Assembly: GCA_910589035.1 (NCBI GenBank)
Contig: CAJUSI010000098.1
Location: forward strand, 62,001 to 126,000
Length of the DNA: 64,000 nt
Reading direction: 5' to 3'
Source of the DNA: an uncultured Acetatifactor sp.
GTDB lineage: Bacteria > Bacillota > Clostridia > Lachnospirales > Lachnospiraceae
This document shows positions 15,190 to 25,119 of this stretch, one piece after another (position 1 is the first letter of the stretch; every line of letters starts with the position of its first letter). The position numbers and the translations under genes were made by a program. The notes beneath the pieces were generated by a model, which searched no databases, was not told the DNA's origin, and was given only the letters and a program-made list of their open reading frames with translations.

Positions 15190-16530
15190 CTACTGCTCCT
15201 TTTCGTTCCGTTCCCTGATGATAAACCGCAGCGGAGTACCCCGGAATCCAAAGGTCTCCCGTATCTGGTTCTCAATATATCTGGTGTAAGAAAAATGCAT
15301 CAATTCCTTATTGTTCACAAAGATGACAAAGGTGGGAGGCTTTACGGCCACCTGGGTAATATAGTAAAGCTTCAGCCGCTTGCCCTTGTCGGAGGGAGGC
15401 TGCTGCAGAGCCACCGCCTCAGCCATGATCTCGTTCAGCACACCCGTGGCCACCCGCATGGAATGATTCTCGCTCACCATATCGATGATATCGAAAAGCT
15501 TATTCAGCCTCTGTCCTGTCATTGCGGATATAAATACGATTTCCGCATAGGGCATATAGGAAAGCACATTCCGGACCTTATCGGTGACGCGGTAGATGGT
15601 CTTGTCGTCCTTCTCCACGGCGTCCCATTTGTTCACGGCGATGATGACGGCTTTCCCTCTCTCATGGGCGATTCCCGCGATTTTGGCATCCTGCTCGCTC
15701 ACGCCCTCCACCGCATCGATGACCAGCACCACCACATCCGCCCGCTCCACGGCGCCTATGGCGCGCACGATCATATAATGCTCCAGCTCCTCCTTGATCT
15801 TATTCTTCCGCCTCAGGCCCGCCGTGTCAATGAAGACATATTCCCTGTCCCCATGTGCTATCTCCGTATCCACGGCGTCCCTGGTGGTTCCGGCAATCTC
15901 CGATACAATGAGCCTGTTCTCCCCCAGAAGCTTATTGATCAGCGAGGATTTCCCCACATTGGGCTTTCCCACAATGGCCACCCGGGTTCTCTCGTCCTCC
16001 GCTTCCTCCTCTTCCGGCTCCCCGAAATAGGCCGCCACTTCCTCCAGCATATCTCCCAGTCCCAGCCTGTTGGCCGCCGATATGGGATGGGGCTCCCCGA
16101 TGCCCAGGTTATAGAACTCGTACACATCGGTCATATACTTTTCAAAGCTGTCCACCTTGTTGACCACCAGCACCACCGGCTTCCTGGACCTTCTCAGCAG
16201 ATCCGCCACCTTGGCGTCCGAGTCCACCAGCCCCTGCTTTACATCCACCAGAAACAGTATCACGTCCGCCGTCTCAATGGCTATTTCCGCCTGGTCCCTC
16301 ATCTGCGATAAAATCACATCCTTACTGTCCGGTTCGATTCCCCCTGTATCGACCAGCGTAAAGGTTCTGTCCAGCCAGGTGACATCCGCATATATTCTGT
16401 CCCGGGTAATACCGGGCGTATCCTGCACGATCGATATTCTCTGCCCGGCCAGCGCATTAAACAGAGTGGACTTTCCCACATTCGGCCTGCCCACCACCGC
16501 CACGATCGGCTTTCTTCCTCTCTCTCCCAT
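15190..16530 (-). CDS. der: Ribosome-associated GTPase Der (EngA)
   Basis: About 446 residues with two tandem GTPase domains followed by a KH-like domain; needed for 50S ribosome assembly. First domain G1 is GRPNVGKST, with NKVD; second domain G1 is GKPNVGKSS, with NKWD. The start MGERGRKPIVAV at 16530 is preferred because AGAGGTGG precedes it and family proteins begin there; an in-frame ATG at 16620 would add 30 unconserved residues. It lies between the DUF512 gene and plsY in the same direction. Confidence 0.95.
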   Translation of the reverse strand: MGERGRKPIVAVVGRPNVGKSTLFNALAGQRISIVQDTPGITRDRIYADVTWLDRTFTLVDTGGIEPDSKDVILSQMRDQAEIAIETADVILFLVDVKQGLVDSDAKVADLLRRSRKPVVLVVNKVDSFEKYMTDVYEFYNLGIGEPHPISAANRLGLGDMLEEVAAYFGEPEEEEAEDERTRVAIVGKPNVGKSSLINKLLGENRLIVSEIAGTTRDAVDTEIAHGDREYVFIDTAGLRRKNKIKEELEHYMIVRAIGAVERADVVVLVIDAVEGVSEQDAKIAGIAHERGKAVIIAVNKWDAVEKDDKTIYRVTDKVRNVLSYMPYAEIVFISAMTGQRLNKLFDIIDMVSENHSMRVATGVLNEIMAEAVALQQPPSDKGKRLKLYYITQVAVKPPTFVIFVNNKELMHFSYTRYIENQIRETFGFRGTPLRFIIRERNEKEQ

Positions 16531-16687
16531 TATCCACCTCTCTATTCGTTCCGTTTCCGGGGTCCGCACCATATGCTCTCCGGCACATTGCACCTTCCCG
16601 GATCCTGTATCCATGATCAAGCGCCTTCTCAGGAACCGTTCAATTCCTTATTCTCCTGTTCCGGATAAATCCGGATCCGAAGTGCCC

Positions 16688-18025
16688 TCAGGCTCCCTCC
16701 CCGAGAACCGCTTCCACAAAATCATTTCCGCTTGATTTTACAATATAAATCGGAACTTGTAAAGCTTTTTCCAATTCCGGCGCCCTCATATCGTCCAGAA
16801 ACACATCCTCTCCGCTGCGCAGAATATTCTCCGGCAGAAGCAAAGCGCTTCCAAGAGGCTTATCTCTCAGCTGTGCCAGCAGATCCTGTCCTGTGATCAG
16901 GCCGGAAACCGTGATTTTCTCTCCGAAGAAGAAATTAGTAATCGGGTACACATGCACCGTGAGACCGGCACAGGCTTCCGTCATCCGTTCCGCCATTTTC
17001 CGAATATAGGGATATGCCAGCCGGCCCGTTGCAATGCTCAGCTCTCTGGGAGGGTCGAACTCCGGAAAGCCTCCCCCTCTTTCACGCCTGTCCATGCTCT
17101 CTTCAAATTCATCCCCCAGAAGCCGCAGCATCCCCACGCCGTTTTCCAGCTGCAGATAGCCGTCATACCGCTCCTCCTCCGGCACTTCCCTGCCCGCAAG
17201 GATGTACCACTCATCGCTGGCATGGACAAAATGAATGCCGTACTTTTCAAAGCACTCCCTCTGATACTTCTCGATCAGATCTATAACTCCGCCTGCGTCC
17301 TCCCCGGTAAAGGGTTCCAGCGGATACAGCCCCTCCCGGTATCTGGTGAGCCCCACCGGCACCACGGAAAGGCTCTCCAGGCAGGGGATATACTTCGCAA
17401 GCTCCGCAATGCTGTATTCCAGTTCCTTCCCGTCATTGATTCCCTTACAGAGCACGATCTGCCCGTTCATATGGATATCCGCCTGATACAGTCTTTCCAC
17501 CTTTTTCAATGCTTCCCCCGCAAACCGGTTGTTCAGCATTTTACAGCGAAGCTCCGGATTCATGGTATGGAAGGAAATATTGATGGGGGACATCCGATAT
17601 CTGCATATTCTGTCGATATCTCCGTCCGACATATTGGTCAGCGTCACATAGTTTCCCTGGAGAAAGGACAGCCTGGAATCATCGTCCCTAAAGTACAGCG
17701 TCTCGCGCATTCCCGGCGGCATCTGGTCTATAAAGCAGAAAATACAGCGGTTCCTGCAGTGTCTGTACTCATCCATCAGACCGTTTTCAAATTCAATCCC
17801 AAGGTCCTCCTCATACTCCTTTTCCACCTCCAGAAGCCACTGCTCCCCATCCGGCTTCTCCACGAGAACCTCGATATAAGTATCCTGAATCAGGAACTGA
17901 TAATCGAAAATATCCTCCATCTCTGTGCCGTCAATGGCCAGCAGCCTGTCTCCTGCCTCTATCTCAAGCTCCTCCGCAATGCTTCCGGGAAGAACCCGGC
18001 AGATCACATGCGCCCTCTCTCCCAT
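16688..18025 (-). CDS. PDZ and DUF512 domain radical-SAM-like protein
   Basis: A 445-residue protein with an N-terminal PDZ-like segment (residues 1-70), a cysteine motif CRNRCIFCFIDQ near residues 89-100 of the C-x3-C-x2-C radical-SAM type, and the C-terminal DUF512 region. This family is widespread in Clostridia and Cyanobacteria and is usually beside der. The chemistry is unknown. It is probably the first gene of a DUF512-der-plsY unit. Confidence 0.9.
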   Translation of the reverse strand: MGERAHVICRVLPGSIAEELEIEAGDRLLAIDGTEMEDIFDYQFLIQDTYIEVLVEKPDGEQWLLEVEKEYEEDLGIEFENGLMDEYRHCRNRCIFCFIDQMPPGMRETLYFRDDDSRLSFLQGNYVTLTNMSDGDIDRICRYRMSPINISFHTMNPELRCKMLNNRFAGEALKKVERLYQADIHMNGQIVLCKGINDGKELEYSIAELAKYIPCLESLSVVPVGLTRYREGLYPLEPFTGEDAGGVIDLIEKYQRECFEKYGIHFVHASDEWYILAGREVPEEERYDGYLQLENGVGMLRLLGDEFEESMDRRERGGGFPEFDPPRELSIATGRLAYPYIRKMAERMTEACAGLTVHVYPITNFFFGEKITVSGLITGQDLLAQLRDKPLGSALLLPENILRSGEDVFLDDMRAPELEKALQVPIYIVKSSGNDFVEAVLGEGA

Positions 18026-18193
18026 ACCTGTACCCGCCTTTCGAAATCACAATATTTTGAAACATAATTTTCCGGAATCCATGCGTTGTGCTTCATTGCT
18101 TATATGAAATTCCGGTTTTGCAGCTTTCCCGCCATAAAATGCGGATTTATAACCTTTGTTGTCCCTCATGCTATATATCATACAAGAATTTTC

Positions 18194-18222
18194 TTGACGT
18201 GTCACTATCATAATGATATAAA
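18194..18222 (+). promoter_or_regulatory. Sigma-70-type promoter for the PRPP synthetase gene
   Basis: TTGACG (18194-18199), a 17 bp spacer, then TATAAA (18217-18222). The leader is about 100 bases long with a possible stem closed by GTAAC/GTTAC and an inner CTCCGG/CCGGAG hairpin, which hints at regulation but matches no riboswitch I know. Confidence 0.75.
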
Positions 18223-18328
18223 AGTATTGTAACCTCCGGTTTCCTCCGGAGACCGGCCGGTTGTCCGTTGTTACCGTACTATCATGTCGAAGATATGATG
18301 TTCTCGGCATTAAGAAAGGGAAGCTGTT

Positions 18329-19519
18329 ATGCCTAATTTACATGAGATTGAAGACACAATGCCCGTAGCCCCCCTGAAAATTGTAGCGCTGCCCTCCGCA
18401 AGGGCAATGGGACAGAGAATCAATGATTATCTGGTGGAATTCCGCAAGACCATCCAAAATGATAAAGTGAAGACAGATCCCGCCTTTCAGGGATACAGTG
18501 AGAAAAATTATCTGATCAACGCCGAAACCTTCCGCTTCGGAACAGGCGAAGCAAAGGCCGTCTTCCGGGAATCGATCCGCGGCAAGGATCTGTTTCTTCT
18601 GGTTGACGTATGTAATCACAGTATTACCTACAATATGAACGGCTATATCAACCATATGTCCCCCGACGACCACTACCAGGATTTAAAACGCGTCATCATG
18701 GCCTGCAACGGCAAGGCCCACCGAATCAATGTGATCATGCCCTTTCTCTATGAGAGCAGGCAGCACAAGCGCAGCGGCAGGGAATCCCTGGACTGTGCGT
18801 TTGCGCTGAGAGAGCTGCAGCACATGGGCATCAGCAATTTTGTCACCTTTGACGCGCATGATCCACGGGTGCAGAATTCCATTCCCTTAAACTGCTTTGA
18901 CAATGTCACCATGCCCTATCAGTTCATCAAGGCGCTTTTAAATTCCGAAGAGGATTTGATTGTGGACAAAGAGCATCTGATTGTCATCAGCCCGGACGAG
19001 GGCGCGCTGGACCGGGCCATTTACTTTGCAAGCGTTCTGGGCGTGGATACGGGGATGTTTTATAAGCGCCGGGATTACTCCACCATAGTCAATGGACGCA
19101 ACCCCATTGTAGCCCACGAATTTCTCGGCGAAAATATTGACAGTAAGGACGTCATTATCACCGACGATATTATCTCCTCCGGCCAGAGCATACTGGATAC
19201 CGCCGGACAGCTTAAGGAAATGAATGCAAGGCGCATCTTCCTGTGCTGTTCCTTCGGTCTGTTTACCGACGGCCTGGAAGCCTTTGACAGGGCATATGAG
19301 AAAGGGTATTTCGATAAGGTGGTCACTACCGACTTAACCTATCTTCCCCCTGAGCTTTACAGCCGGCCTTATTTTATCGAAGCGGATATGAGTAAGTTTG
19401 TTGCTTCTCTGATTGATTTCATGAACCACGACGCTTCCCTGAATAATGTACTTGAGACCACGGAGAAGATTCACGGCTTCCTGGAAGCATACAACAACCG
19501 CCTGGAAATTGAGCTGTGA
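18329..19519 (+). CDS. prs: Ribose-phosphate pyrophosphokinase (long form)
   Basis: A 396-residue PRPP synthetase, which makes PRPP from ribose 5-phosphate and ATP for nucleotide, histidine and tryptophan synthesis. Visible elements are the PFLYESRQHKRSGRES ATP-binding loop, FDAHDPRVQNSIP (metal site), and the PRPP-binding VIITDDIISSGQS near residues 274-286. It is about 80 residues longer than classical Prs, as in the variant common in Lachnospiraceae. It has its own promoter and a good AAAGGGAAG ribosome site. Confidence 0.92.
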   Translation: MPNLHEIEDTMPVAPLKIVALPSARAMGQRINDYLVEFRKTIQNDKVKTDPAFQGYSEKNYLINAETFRFGTGEAKAVFRESIRGKDLFLLVDVCNHSITYNMNGYINHMSPDDHYQDLKRVIMACNGKAHRINVIMPFLYESRQHKRSGRESLDCAFALRELQHMGISNFVTFDAHDPRVQNSIPLNCFDNVTMPYQFIKALLNSEEDLIVDKEHLIVISPDEGALDRAIYFASVLGVDTGMFYKRRDYSTIVNGRNPIVAHEFLGENIDSKDVIITDDIISSGQSILDTAGQLKEMNARRIFLCCSFGLFTDGLEAFDRAYEKGYFDKVVTTDLTYLPPELYSRPYFIEADMSKFVASLIDFMNHDASLNNVLETTEKIHGFLEAYNNRLEIEL

Positions 19520-19553
19520 CCCAGGCTGATTGCAGAAAATCATTGCTCCTTGC

Positions 19554-22271
19554 TTACGCCTGGAGCTTCTCTTCGTACGAACTGTATTCCGGGAAAGAAA
19601 TCACGACCTTGAACAGATCCCCATCCAGATGGATCTCAAAGTTCCCTTCCTGGACCTGCACCAGGCTCTTGGCAATGGAAAGACCCAGACCGCTTCCCTC
19701 CGTGGTCCTGGAAGAATCTCCTCTGATAAACCGCTCCGTAAGTTCCTCGGGGCGGATATTCATCTGCTGCCTGGAAATATTTTTTATGGATACTTCCACC
19801 CGGTTTTCCTTCTTTGCCATATCAATATAAATTCTCGTGCCTTCCAGGGCGTACTTGTGGATATTATTGAACAGATTCTCCACCACGCGCCACATTCTGC
19901 GGCTGTCCGCATAGATATAGGAAGGCGTATCGCCCTGTTCAAATACTACCTGAAGCCTGTTCTCCTCCAGCTTCTCGGAGTATTCGCCTATCCCCTGATG
20001 GATCAGCTCCGTCAGATTCAGCTTTTCCTTTTCCAGGACGATACTGCCGGAAGAAATCTTGGAGGCTTCTACCAGATCATCCGTCAGCTGCTTGAGGCGC
20101 TGTGCTTTTCCGTCCAGGATTTCGATATACCCTCTGGCCGGCTCCTCTTCTATTTTCATTCTTTTCAGCAGGTCCACATAATTGATAATGGATGTCAGCG
20201 GCGTCTTGATATCATGGGACACATTCGTGATCAGATCCGTCTTCATCTGCTCATCCTTCATGCTTGTCTTTACCGCTTTCCGGATTCCCTCACCGATATT
20301 GTTTACAGCATCGGCCAGCTCCCTGCCTGCGCCGTGAAGGCTGGCCGATTCCAGCTTAAACTCCACCTCGCCGTCACGTATCCTTTTGATGCCTTCCACA
20401 ATCTCATCCTGCTCCGCTTTATAGCGGAAGAGCAATACCCCCACGATGCCGTCCAGTATCACCATGCCCGTCAGGACGGCGGCCATATACAGCCGCTGTT
20501 CTCTCAGCTGGTACACTGTGGCAATCCCTGCCAGATTGATGAAGAGAAAGGCATTATAAGGCAGCAGGGTACTGACCACGGAATTCCTGTGACGGAAAAT
20601 AAACCTTACGGAATTGCCGATTCCCCTGCAGAAATAATGAAGGAAGCTGTCGCTCCAGAGGCTGCCCGCTTTGATACGGCGCGTCAGACTGTACCAGATC
20701 AGGTTAAAGGCAAGACTGAGGTATAGCCCATATAGACCGAACAGCGTGTAACGATACAGCCTTGTAAGCTGAATCCCCATCAGTTGGGAGGGATCCCCCG
20801 CCGATTCTATAATCTCCATGAGGGTACGGTATCCATACAGTGCTCCCCAGCACAGCCCAGCCGCCAGCAAAAGCAGCGCCTCCGTCCAGATTCTGTCAAA
20901 CCGGTTCAGATACCATGTCTGCCTGCCGTTCTCCCCCGGAATCGTTCCCGCGGAAATTGTCAGATAAATCCCCAGTGCCAGCCAGATGACTGCCAGAACT
21001 ACGATCAATGCAATGATGCGGTTCACATTGGGCACAATCCTCTGATAGACCGCATTGGCATTGTAGAATGCGTCGCCCGCAGTGGAATAATTGGAATCCA
21101 TCCCCAGCCAGATATGCGTGGTATCCGGATAGGCATAATCATAGATGCTGATATACTCGTCCAATTCCTCCTCACTCAGAATGGTATTGCCCATAAATAC
21201 CAGACTGTCAGGGTAATAAATCAGATACCGCCTGTACTCGTTAAATGCCTCCGTGACATCATCATCATCAAAACCCAGCAGTTCAGCTCTGTTGGTATAG
21301 GTGCATATTCCGTTGTCGGTCATCATCCTCACCATATAAATTACATTGCTGCTGCCTTCCTTATAGGCCTCATTGCAGACCTGATACCGCTGATAGTTCA
21401 GGATGATACTGTTGACCACTGCAGCCACATTATCCTGCAGCTGTGTGTAATCAATCCAGTTATTCACATAGCCTGTAAGCTGCTTCCCCCCGTCCACCGT
21501 GGCATAGCGGCAATTCAGCATGGAGATACATACCATCAGGCTGCCGTCATCTTCCCTGTACAGCTCAATGTGATTCAGGTTCTCTGACATAATGTAGGAA
21601 AACACAAAATCCTCCAGCTGATCCCTTGTATATTCCCCCAGCCGCTCCGAGAGCATGGCAATTTCTTCCTCCGTCTTGCCGTGGAGAGACTGCGTCTCCT
21701 GGGTCTGCATTTCTCCGTTCCCTTCGTTTTCGCTCCCCTCCTCCGGCGTCTCATCCCCCACATGGTAGAAATCATCAAAACACAGCTCTCCGTATTCATT
21801 CAGCGTGAAATTCTCCGGATAAATGCAATTGCCAAAATAGCTCACAAACTCGGACATGCTCATAAAGCGATTTGTGTACTCCACACCTGCCTTGCCCCAT
21901 TTGATGAGATTATCCAGCTCATACTCCACCGTGACTGCGCAGTCCTGGTCTTCTCCGATCTGCGCAGCATACTTCGTCACGTCAATCCTTTTCGAGGGAT
22001 CCAGAACACCGTTCGTCTCAAGCTTGTCCTTGATCGCCACCAGCTGGGTAATATCGGATACCGCACTCCGAAACAAATCATGATATATTTCCGATTCCTC
22101 GAATTCCACCCCCACATCCACCGGAAAGATCTCATATATCTGCCTTCCGTCTATGGAATCAACCGCAATATAGGAATTCAATAACAGACCGCCCAGCGCA
22201 AGCGTCATGCAGGCTGCAAGAATATGCTGCAATATGCCCAGGCTTAATCTTTTCACGATTATTCTCTTCAT
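19554..22271 (-). CDS. Large membrane sensor histidine kinase
   Basis: A 905-residue kinase. An N-terminal membrane segment (residues 10-33) and a roughly 390-residue outer sensor domain are followed by several membrane segments (about 425-650), then HisKA with NVSHDIKTPLTSIINYV (phospho-His near 698) and a HATPase domain with VENLFNNIHKYA and GSGLGLSIAKS. Signal unknown; the outer domain resembles nothing I can name. It follows its response regulator after 9 bp and ends convergently with prs. Confidence 0.9.
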   Translation of the reverse strand: MKRIIVKRLSLGILQHILAACMTLALGGLLLNSYIAVDSIDGRQIYEIFPVDVGVEFEESEIYHDLFRSAVSDITQLVAIKDKLETNGVLDPSKRIDVTKYAAQIGEDQDCAVTVEYELDNLIKWGKAGVEYTNRFMSMSEFVSYFGNCIYPENFTLNEYGELCFDDFYHVGDETPEEGSENEGNGEMQTQETQSLHGKTEEEIAMLSERLGEYTRDQLEDFVFSYIMSENLNHIELYREDDGSLMVCISMLNCRYATVDGGKQLTGYVNNWIDYTQLQDNVAAVVNSIILNYQRYQVCNEAYKEGSSNVIYMVRMMTDNGICTYTNRAELLGFDDDDVTEAFNEYRRYLIYYPDSLVFMGNTILSEEELDEYISIYDYAYPDTTHIWLGMDSNYSTAGDAFYNANAVYQRIVPNVNRIIALIVVLAVIWLALGIYLTISAGTIPGENGRQTWYLNRFDRIWTEALLLLAAGLCWGALYGYRTLMEIIESAGDPSQLMGIQLTRLYRYTLFGLYGLYLSLAFNLIWYSLTRRIKAGSLWSDSFLHYFCRGIGNSVRFIFRHRNSVVSTLLPYNAFLFINLAGIATVYQLREQRLYMAAVLTGMVILDGIVGVLLFRYKAEQDEIVEGIKRIRDGEVEFKLESASLHGAGRELADAVNNIGEGIRKAVKTSMKDEQMKTDLITNVSHDIKTPLTSIINYVDLLKRMKIEEEPARGYIEILDGKAQRLKQLTDDLVEASKISSGSIVLEKEKLNLTELIHQGIGEYSEKLEENRLQVVFEQGDTPSYIYADSRRMWRVVENLFNNIHKYALEGTRIYIDMAKKENRVEVSIKNISRQQMNIRPEELTERFIRGDSSRTTEGSGLGLSIAKSLVQVQEGNFEIHLDGDLFKVVISFPEYSSYEEKLQA

Positions 22272-22280
22272 AAATCCTTC

Positions 22281-22973
22281 CTATTGTCTGTCTATTTTAT
22301 ATCCGACTCCCCAGACCACCTTCAGATATCTGGGTTCCCTGGGATTAATCTCGATTTTCTCACGGATATGACGGATATGCACGGCAACCGTATTATCCGC
22401 CCCGATGGCATCCTCGTTCCAGATGCTTTCATAAATCTGGTCAATGGAGAATACCCTGCCCTGGTTCTTCATCAGCAGCAGCAGAATATTGTATTCGATA
22501 GGTGTCATCTTCACCGGCTCGCCGTCCACGGTCACCTGCTTGGTATCGTCGTTTATGACCAGCCCGCCCACCTGGTAGAGCGCCTTGCTCTCCGCATTCA
22601 GGCTTCCCAGAGAAGTGTATCTGCGCAGATTGGATTTAACCCGGGCCACCAGCTCCAGAGGATTGAAAGGCTTTGTAATATAATCATCCGCCCCCATATT
22701 CAGACCCAGTATCTTATCCGTATCCTCAGACTTGGCTGAAAGCATGATAATGGGAATACTGCTGGCTTCCCTTATCTTCAGCGTTGCACGGATCCCGTCC
22801 AGACGGGGCATCATGATGTCAATGATAAGCAGATGAATTTTCTCCTTTTTCAGGATTTCAATGGCCTGTTCTCCGTCATAGGCCTTATAAATCTGATAGC
22901 CGTCCTGTCTGAGATATATCTCAATGGCCTCCACTATCTCTCTGTCGTCATCACATACAAGTATATTTTCCAT
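22281..22973 (-). CDS. OmpR/PhoB-family response regulator
   Basis: A 230-residue two-domain regulator. The receiver has acidic VCDDD, phospho-Asp in LIIDIMMPRLDG (near residue 52), and Lys in ITKPFNP. A winged-helix DNA-binding domain (about 130-228) contains the MTPIEYNILLLLMKN and VHIRHIREKIE segments. It is transcribed just ahead of the large kinase at 19554-22271, its likely partner. Targets cannot be told from the sequence. Confidence 0.92.
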   Translation of the reverse strand: MENILVCDDDREIVEAIEIYLRQDGYQIYKAYDGEQAIEILKKEKIHLLIIDIMMPRLDGIRATLKIREASSIPIIMLSAKSEDTDKILGLNMGADDYITKPFNPLELVARVKSNLRRYTSLGSLNAESKALYQVGGLVINDDTKQVTVDGEPVKMTPIEYNILLLLMKNQGRVFSIDQIYESIWNEDAIGADNTVAVHIRHIREKIEINPREPRYLKVVWGVGYKIDRQ

Positions 22974-23175
22974 TGTCTTTCTCCTGGTTTTGATCCTGTT
23001 TTATTTGCCGACACAGTGAACAGGCATCCTGTAGATTTGCAGCTGCACCCGGTACCCCATTACATTCAGGCACTGATTCCCCGGGAATTAATGCACCGGG
23101 GTACTGGTAATTTTATATTAAAGCAGAATAATTTTAAGAGATATCGTGGAAATATATGAAATATTTCTTAATCTT

Positions 23176-24090
23176 TCATTTGCTCATATCTGTCATTTCC
23201 TCCGGTTTCAGCATCAGAAACGCCCCCAGGTTCCCCCTTCTCCCGCCGCTGGCCCTGTGGGAGAACAGGTACTCGCTGTTATGGCAGGTACAGATATCCG
23301 TGACTGCGATATGATCCCTCCGAATACCTGCCTGCTCCAGAATCAAGCGATTCGCCAGCCATAAATCCAGCTGATATTTCCCCGGCTTCTTTCCCGGCGT
23401 CACCACGCCGCTCCCCGGCATATCCTCGAACTGCAGCGCGACCTCCCCGCTCACCTCATAGCAGTCCCGGCAGATGGAAGGGCCGATGGCGGCATATAAA
23501 TCCTCCGCCCTGGCTGCGAAATTTTGTTCCATAGCATGAACCATGCACTCTCCCATCCTGCCTGCGGTGCCCCGCCAGCCCGAATGCGCCAGTCCGATGG
23601 CTCCGTGTACAGGATCCACAAAATACAGGGGCACACAATCCGCGAAATAGGTCACAAGAACAATTCCCGGCTCATTCGTAATCAGGCCGTCAATCTCCTC
23701 ATAATCTCTCTCCCGCACGATTCCCTTGCCCCTGTCCTCCCGGGTAACCCTGCGGATATTGGTAGTGTGGGTCTGGTGAGAGGCTGTCATATCGCCGGGT
23801 TCACAGCCCATCACCTTCGCAATGCGCCTGTAATTGGCATGCACATCCTCCTCCCTGTCCCCCCTTGTAAAGCTCAGATTCATGGAGGAGAACTCCCCCC
23901 TGCTGACTCCTCCCAGACGTGTGGTAAACAAATTCTTCACGATACCCGTCTGCTCCAGCAGCGGAAAGGTCAGGTATTCCAGCCTTGTACCATCCTCCTC
24001 CACTGTAACGCTAATCTGCCTCATTCCCCGGGCTTCCTCATCCGTCCGAAGAGCCGATGGCTCTGCCGTTGTACGATGTATTTGAAACAT
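23176..24090 (-). CDS. pgeF: Peptidoglycan editing factor PgeF (YfiH/laccase-domain family)
   Basis: A 304-residue protein of the DUF152/YfiH family, now described as a hydrolase that removes mis-incorporated muropeptide building blocks; earlier called polyphenol oxidase. Metal-site residues are visible: a His in SHQTHTTNI, the Cys in FADCVPLYF, and the His in IGLAHSGWRGT. The ATG at 24090 has AGGAGA seven bases upstream, though a start at MRQISVTV (24024) is possible because the first 22 residues are not conserved. Confidence 0.88.
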   Translation of the reverse strand: MFQIHRTTAEPSALRTDEEARGMRQISVTVEEDGTRLEYLTFPLLEQTGIVKNLFTTRLGGVSRGEFSSMNLSFTRGDREEDVHANYRRIAKVMGCEPGDMTASHQTHTTNIRRVTREDRGKGIVRERDYEEIDGLITNEPGIVLVTYFADCVPLYFVDPVHGAIGLAHSGWRGTAGRMGECMVHAMEQNFAARAEDLYAAIGPSICRDCYEVSGEVALQFEDMPGSGVVTPGKKPGKYQLDLWLANRLILEQAGIRRDHIAVTDICTCHNSEYLFSHRASGGRRGNLGAFLMLKPEEMTDMSK

Positions 24091-24309
24091 ATCCGTCTCC
24101 TCTGTCCCTTCTCTTTTCCCCGGTGCCGCCAGGCGGAGCCAAATCTTTGCCCCACTGCACAGGCCTTCTCCGGCAAATGCCGGCCTGTGCAGACCCTTAC
24201 CGGAATTCCGATGTACTTCACAGGGATTCCGGACGCTTCATGCCTGACCCGCCAGGAATGAACCGGATTCCCGGTATGCTGCAGGATTTCGTTGCCAAAT
24301 GCACAAAGC

Positions 24310-24678
24310 TCACCGGCTGCGATATCCGTGAATATGGGGAAAGGCGTTCTGCACCCACTGTATTTCGCCTCCCTGGATTCCCACCACATCATACCGCACG
24401 CTTACATTGTCCCCCATACTGTGAAGATATCTGTAATAGTCTGCCACCTGACAGATTTTACACTGTTTGCGATAATTTACAGCCTCCAGTGCAGTACCTT
24501 TTCCGGAACCGCTCCGGTATTTCACTTCCACAAAAACCAGATACCCCTGATGATATCCGATCAGATCGATCTCTCCCTGCCTGCTTCGGAAATTTGCCTC
24601 CAAAATCCGCATTCCGTGCTTTGTCAGATATTCTGCGGCCTTCCTTTCCCATTCCGTTCCCGTTTCCTTTTTATTCAA
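24310..24678 (-). CDS. YraN-family endonuclease-like protein (UPF0102)
   Basis: A 122-residue protein with the nuclease-fold signature of the family: GTEWERKAAEYL, RQGEIDLIG (acidic residues) and VFVEVKYRSG (the E-x-K of the fold). Likely a DNA or Holliday-junction-type nuclease of unknown role, often found near rnhB as here. It follows the FlhB-like gene by 6 bp. Confidence 0.9.
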   Translation of the reverse strand: MNKKETGTEWERKAAEYLTKHGMRILEANFRSRQGEIDLIGYHQGYLVFVEVKYRSGSGKGTALEAVNYRKQCKICQVADYYRYLHSMGDNVSVRYDVVGIQGGEIQWVQNAFPHIHGYRSR

Positions 24679-24684
24679 ATCAGC

Positions 24685-24981
24685 CTACCTGTTAAGCTTT
24701 CCCTTCAGCTTATTCATGGAATCCACAAACACCAGTATCTCCGCAACCACCTCATACAGCTCTGGCGGTATCATATCGCCGATCTCAAGCCGTGACAGGG
24801 TATCCGCCAGCTTGTCATCCCTGTGAATGGGCACATCGCTTTCCTGTGCCTTCTCAATAATTTTTTCTGCAAGGATACCTCTTCCGCTGGCAATAACTCT
24901 GGGGGCATCATCGGAAGGTGAGTATTCCAGCGCTATGGCCTGTTTTATTTTTCCGTCTTTTTCCTTTTTATTATCCGCCAA
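24685..24981 (-). CDS. FlhB C-terminal-domain-like protein (FlhX type)
   Basis: A 98-residue protein aligning with only the cytoplasmic C-terminal domain of the flagellar export gate FlhB: AIALEYSPSD, VIASGRGILAEKI, VPIHRDDKLAD and the ending IPPELYEVVAEIL. No membrane part and no NPTH self-cleavage motif. The start is taken as TTG at 24981 because a GGAGG site lies seven bases upstream, whereas the ATG at 25008 has none. It sits beside a FliK-like gene although no other flagellar gene is in the window. Confidence 0.85.
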   Translation of the reverse strand: MADNKKEKDGKIKQAIALEYSPSDDAPRVIASGRGILAEKIIEKAQESDVPIHRDDKLADTLSRLEIGDMIPPELYEVVAEILVFVDSMNKLKGKLNR

Positions 24982-25119
24982 TCTTCTGCCTCCATTCCTT
25001 CGCGGCATCTGCCGGCCAGCTGCCTCTCCTTTTTATTTCTGCTTTTCCGGCACCGTTTACCGCTTCATTGCGCTCCGCCTCCGTCATCCCGGACTTCTTC
25101 CCCGTTGAAGCTTTGATTC

